Positions 60,330 to 64,000 of a DNA stretch of 64,000 nucleotides are shown here, piece after piece. Within the stretch, counting starts at the first letter, position 1. Each line of letters begins with the position of its first letter. Both the position numbers and the translations under genes were made by a program. Below the pieces are notes generated by a model. The model was given only the letters and a program-made list of their open reading frames with translations, did no database searches and was not told the origin of the DNA. The stretch comes from RPQJ01 sp963698735 (GTDB lineage Bacteria > Pseudomonadota > Gammaproteobacteria > Steroidobacterales > Steroidobacteraceae), in NCBI GenBank assembly GCA_963698735.1, contig CAVOSA010000029.1, forward strand, positions 358,343-422,342, read 5' to 3'.

Positions 60330-61600
60330 TCAATAGACGACGATCTGACTCGGATTCAAGAACAGCCGTTCTCGGCCCGCCTGCACCCGGGCGGAGTAGT
60401 CTTCGCCCCACGCCGGGGCAACGGGGAACTCGGACTCGGCGAACGAAGACAGTGCATCGTCGGCGTGAAAAGCAACCTCCAGGTCGCCGGCAAACCAACG
60501 GGCGCGCCGCGGCCCGCCGTTGGCTGAGCCGGCCCACAGCGTGCTCGTATTCCCCACGTGCTGCACCAGGCTGGGTACAGGATACCCGACGGGAATTTGG
60601 TCCGCGGCGGCCCAATGGCCCAGCAGCGCATCGATCTCAACGTGGTCCCGGTGGCGCGGCGCGGCGGCGGGCCTGGAAAATGCGTGGGTCCGTGACTAAG
60701 CGAGCGGCGATCTCGGGAGAAAAAACGAGGGCCAAGGCACCGCATGCCAGCGCTGCGCATCGGCATGCCAGCCCGGTTCGGCGGCCGGATTGGCTTCGGT
60801 CGAATACAACGACAGGAGCCCCGCTGTCGAGCCGGGCCAAAGTGCCTGCTCCAGGTAGTCGCGGAGGTTGCCCGCGTCGTAGAAATAAGCGTCGTCCTGA
60901 ACGATCAAGTAGGCGTCCGCGCTGGGCTCCCGCAGCAGCAACTCCGTCAGGGCCAGATAAAAGTTGGACCACGCGCCGATTCGCCCCTCCCGCCAGGTTC
61001 CCGGCAGCGTCCGGCAGGCGGCAGGCAGCGGGCTGCCCGCGTCGACGAATAGGTGTGGCCGCGACCAGCCGGCGCGTTGCAGGCTGTCCAAACACCAGGT
61101 CAAGGTGGGCGCCGGCGCGGCGCCGTGAGGACGCCGACGGACCACTTGCCGACCGGGTGTCCGCAACGCCGGGCGGGCCAAGGCACAAGTTGCGGAAGCG
61201 AGAGGCGGTGGGGCACGGCCTCGCGAGCCCAGTCGCGGCACAACCGGCAGCCGTCGAGCGTGGTCTGGCCGTGCTCCGGATGCCGGCACTCGTACACCCC
61301 CGTCCGCCCATCGTTGGAGCGTTCACCGCCAAGGAAACCAGGCCAGCGCTCCCCCGGAATAACCGTCGTCGCCGCATCGCGGGGCACGAGCTCAAGGATC
61401 CCGGCGACCCGCTGCCGGATCCGTTGGCGTCTTCCACGTGCAATCGCCGACTCCTCCCTGCCGGATGACTTGCGAGGCGGCCTCGAGCACCAACGAAGCG
61501 ACCACCGGGTTCAACTGGCAAGCGTCGGGCCAACCGGACTTGCAGCACGCCTCGCAAGCGTCGCAACCGACGTAGCAGTAGTCCTCGGGGGAACGCGAAC
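60330..61600 (-). CDS. Cysteine-rich protein with a C-terminal glycosyltransferase (GT-A-like) domain, frameshifted
   Basis: Joined frames show three parts. First, a Cys-rich section near 61,575 to 61,460 (CYVGCDACEACCKSGWPDAC). Second, another Cys/His section near 61,300 (YECRHPEHGQTTLDGCRLC). Third, a transferase-like domain from about 61,100 with PTLTWCLDSLQRAGW, AYLIVQDDAYFYD (a DXD-type motif), FSPEIAARLVTDPRI and a C-terminal block ending SQIVVY. The two Cys clusters may bind metal. The layout resembles glycosyltransferases of Planctomycetes. Start undetermined and several single-base breaks. The region 60,218-60,329 holds no gene. Confidence 0.5.
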
Positions 61601-61604
61601 GCCG

Positions 61605-62690
61605 TCAACACCAATTCGCAGACGGCGGACTCGCCGGGGGCTTCTCTCCGCACGGTTCACCGATGCGGGCAAGCCGACACCGTTCGCGGTTCATAACTCG
61701 ATGGATGCATGGTCGTTTCCGAAGGGGGCACCAATTCGGAAGGGCTGTTCCGGTGCTTCCGCCAGCCCGATGCAGCCCGGCGGCAGCTAGACGCCAGTTG
61801 TGATACCGCTCCACGTAGCGGCGGGCCGCCACACTCGCCGCCCGCACGTCCTTGCTAAACCAGCGTTGGAGAATCTCGGCAAGGCTCTCGGGACGCATCG
61901 AAGCTCGCGGCCACCGGCTGCTGTCCCCGCAGGGAGACGATTTCTTCGCCGGTAACGGAACGGGAATCGTCTCGGCCGGCCGGTGTTCGTTCATCGGAGC
62001 GGCGTCCGTTGTTACGAGCGGCATTCCGGCTGCCTGGCACTCCAGGAGTTGCAGTCCCAGACCTTCCCAATGACTTGGCTGCAGGCAAACGTCGCCGTCG
62101 ACATACAGAAGCGGCTGTCCCGCGGAGGCGGCCGGAGTTCCGCGTTGCGTGGATATCGCCGGCAGATCGCGGGACTCAGGACCACGAGAAACGGAATACG
62201 CGGCACCCGACGGCCGTTTCGAAAGCAGCTCGAGCCCTTCCGGCGAAAGGGTGTGGGGGTGCCGTCCTGCCGCGGCCCCCGCCTCCCGCCGGTGCCGTTG
62301 ACAAACTAGAACCGTTCGCATCGCCGTCGCAGCTGGAAGCGGAAACGTCGCGTGTCGATCGGCCACAACGCGTAGCAAATCCACCAGCCGAATCCGAATC
62401 GTTGTTTCCGTCGTCCATCAGCTTCCAGGTGTGCCGTGTGGGACAGATCATCAGGTCCACATCGTACAGCCAGTCGGACGCGGTGGGGCAGGTCCATTCC
62501 CAATTGCAGACGCAGGCGAGCCGGATGCCCAACGCTTTGGCCAGGGGAACGACCTGGGCAGGCACGGGGCTCTCGACGAACAACAGCCAATCCAGACCTT
62601 CGAGGCGGCCGACAGCTCGCGCTGCCCTGCCTGAAGCTCGACCCGCACGTCGCGGCGGCCCAACCGTCGTGGCGGCGGAGTGGAATCCCA
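61605..62690 (-). CDS. Glycosyltransferase family 4-like protein, start lost, frameshifted
   Basis: Readable blocks are LDWLLFVESPVPAQVVPLAKALG and CNWEWTCPTASDWLYDVDLMICPT near 62,570-62,440, then GDVCLQPSHWEGLGLQLLECQAAGMPLVTTDA near 62,080 (donor-binding EX7E region, in parts HWEGLGLQLLE), and a C-terminal SLAEILQRWFSKDVR helix. They lie in three frames. The last residues run to a TGA at 61,605. Its upstream end meets the nSTAND1 gene at about 62,690 without a start codon, so the N-terminus is missing. Confidence 0.55.
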
Positions 62691-64000
62691 ACCGGGGTGG
62701 CGGGCAAAATCCACCGCCGTACGGCCAGATGCGCCGCGATGTCGCGATTGACCGCACCAAGACCCGTCGGCGTGTTGGCACCCACAAGACGCGGTCGACA
62801 AGCCGTGCCGCCAACTCCAGCCGGCGGTTGCGCTGCAGGTGGTTCCACCCACCAGTCCCGTCACAAGCAAGATCCCCAGCACCAGCAAAGTGGCGCCCAG
62901 TCGCCGCAGATGGAGTCGCACGGCCGCCCCATCATCTGCCGTTGGGTGTCTGTCCAGCCCGAGTGACGGGTGAACCGGAGGATGCTTTGCGTTTCCGACC
63001 AGGAGGGGAGCTGCTTCTTCTCTCGCCGTCTGCCCCACAGGTCCGCCCGATCGGCCAGCTGCAATTCGGCGCCGACCGCGGCGCTTCTTCGGCTCCGCCG
63101 CGTCAACCACTCGCGGAGCGGCGGTACGAGATAGTCGTGCGTCAGTTGATACCGCCGGCCGAGTGTTTGCAGGTTCTCAGAAGAACGCTCGTACCGAATT
63201 CAAAGACAGCGGATCGGCGGGCGTGAGCAAGCGGAGTTCGCCATCGAGCAGATTGATCAACTCCTCGAACTCCTCGTCGCCTCGATAACCCGAAGTCCGC
63301 AGCAGTTCGTCGTACGTCCATACATGGCCTTTGATGTCGCGTGCTCGGTTCCGGCAGCATCGTGCCCAGGACCAGGCGAGCGGCTTCCTGATGCAGGCGG
63401 CATTCCGGCGGTGCAGTCGGGGCCTCGAATGTTTCCTCGAGGAACGTGACCCCCAGCCCCTCGATGCCTCCGACCTGCTTGAGGCTCTCCGGTGTCCAGG
63501 ATCTGCTCTTCATCATGTCGGCGAACAGCGCCAGATCGAACACGGACCACCTTGCCACCCGGGCCAGCCCTTCCACGGCCCGCTCGAGAATGCCTGCTGG
63601 TCCGGCCGGACAGCGTGATCGTCCTCCGGCAGCCGGCCAAAGGCTCGGCCAAACGCGGACAACACTTTGCCGGCGTGCTCCAGATCGAACAAGTCAACCA
63701 GCGGCAGTTCTCCCCTTCTACAATGCGGACCTCGAGCCCGTGCATGAAGCGGCTGACGGCCAGCCAGAAATCGTCCCGCACCAAGACGACGCATTGCAGG
63801 CGGCCTCCGTCGCATTGCCGCAAAGCCGGCAGGAGCTCGCTGTCGTCGGCAGGGTTGGCGTGCAGCCACTGTTCAAACTGATCGAGCACGATCAGGACCT
63901 TCTGACCGGCCGGCAATCCCTGGCCACACCGTAGCGCCAGGAGCGTGTCCCAAGGGTCCGCCAGCTCCGGGAGGTCGGCACACACGTTGCGGAGCCCGCG
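62690..64000 (-). CDS. nSTAND1 NTPase-domain protein with a transmembrane helix, partial at both ends, frameshifted
   Basis: The sequence reads KVLIVLDQFEQWLHA (Walker B region of the nSTAND1 domain), CVVLVRDDFWLAVSRFMH, LFDLEHAGKVLSAFGRAFGRLP, FLEETFEAPTAPPECRLHQEAARLVLG and THDYLVPPLREWLTR. A strong membrane helix follows near 62,880 (GATLLVLGILLVTGLVGG) and then LVDRVL-x-ANTP. This order (nSTAND1, helix, repeat region) occurs in large Ser/Thr kinase or sulfatase-modifying-factor fusion proteins of Planctomycetes. The Walker A and any kinase domain lie beyond the right edge. At least five frame breaks occur. The 3' end stops at an abrupt change near 62,690. Confidence 0.6.

Noticed and set aside
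58200..64000. Natural genomic island carrying glycosyltransferases and a toxin-antitoxin pair
   Set aside because: No integrase, att repeat or tRNA junction is present, and both genes at the boundary are truncated, so an assembly chimera is the simpler reading.

Overview
The window looks like a metagenome-type contig with two parts. Positions 1 to about 58,199 read as one gammaproteobacterium. The evidence is the order tRNA-Leu, tig, clpP, clpX, lon, hupB, tRNA-Val, tRNA-Asp, ppiD, followed by fabI, mltD, gloB, a methyltransferase, rnhA and dnaQ. Gene content, high GC and a heat-shock-type lon promoter would fit a Xanthomonadales- or Steroidobacterales-like lineage, but that finer placement is inference. 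From about 58,199 to the end the sequence changes abruptly. It then holds glycosyltransferases, a VapBC-like pair and an nSTAND1 protein with the style of Planctomycetes, and I read the boundary as a chimeric join.

Layout of the first part. From 212 to 36,980 every gene is on the minus strand and forms a cell-surface polysaccharide locus. Reading in the direction of transcription it holds: a UDP-sugar 6-dehydrogenase, a uronate 4-epimerase and wbpB/wbpD-type genes for a diacetamido-uronic acid; pgi; two tandem Wzi-type outer-membrane proteins; a very long SLBB export protein; a Wzz-type chain-length protein; an epimerase and an aminotransferase; three asparagine-synthase-type amidotransferases interleaved with glycosyltransferases, a flippase fragment and a polymerase-like membrane protein; the UDP-L-FucNAc module fnlA-fnlB-fnlC-wbuB; an initiating sugar transferase; and a distal group (ATP-grasp, epimerase, metallophosphoesterase, DegT aminotransferase, 2-hydroxyglutarate oxidase-like FAD enzyme). 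The wbpE-type aminotransferase that completes the uronic-acid pathway lies apart, between rnhA and dnaQ. nhaB is translationally coupled to dnaQ.

Positions 37 to 56 kb are mostly housekeeping: DNA replication and repair functions, envelope maintenance (MltD), fatty-acid synthesis (FabI), protein folding (Tig, PpiD), proteolysis (ClpXP, Lon), nucleoid protein HU and three tRNA genes. At 56 to 58 kb there is an acyl-CoA metabolism fragment: a ligase/SDR fusion and a truncated acyl-CoA carboxyltransferase.

Sequence quality matters for any reader. Positions 31.3 to 58.2 kb contain almost no broken frames. Positions about 3.5 to 20 kb, 29.7 to 31.3 kb and 58.2 to 64 kb contain dozens of single-base frameshifts, two in-frame amber codons at expected Gln codons, and at least two joins of unrelated gene fragments. 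I therefore give gene limits from the combined frames and describe each break. Low coverage or long-read error is the simplest explanation, and real decay cannot be excluded. No rRNA, CRISPR array, insertion sequence or phage gene was seen.
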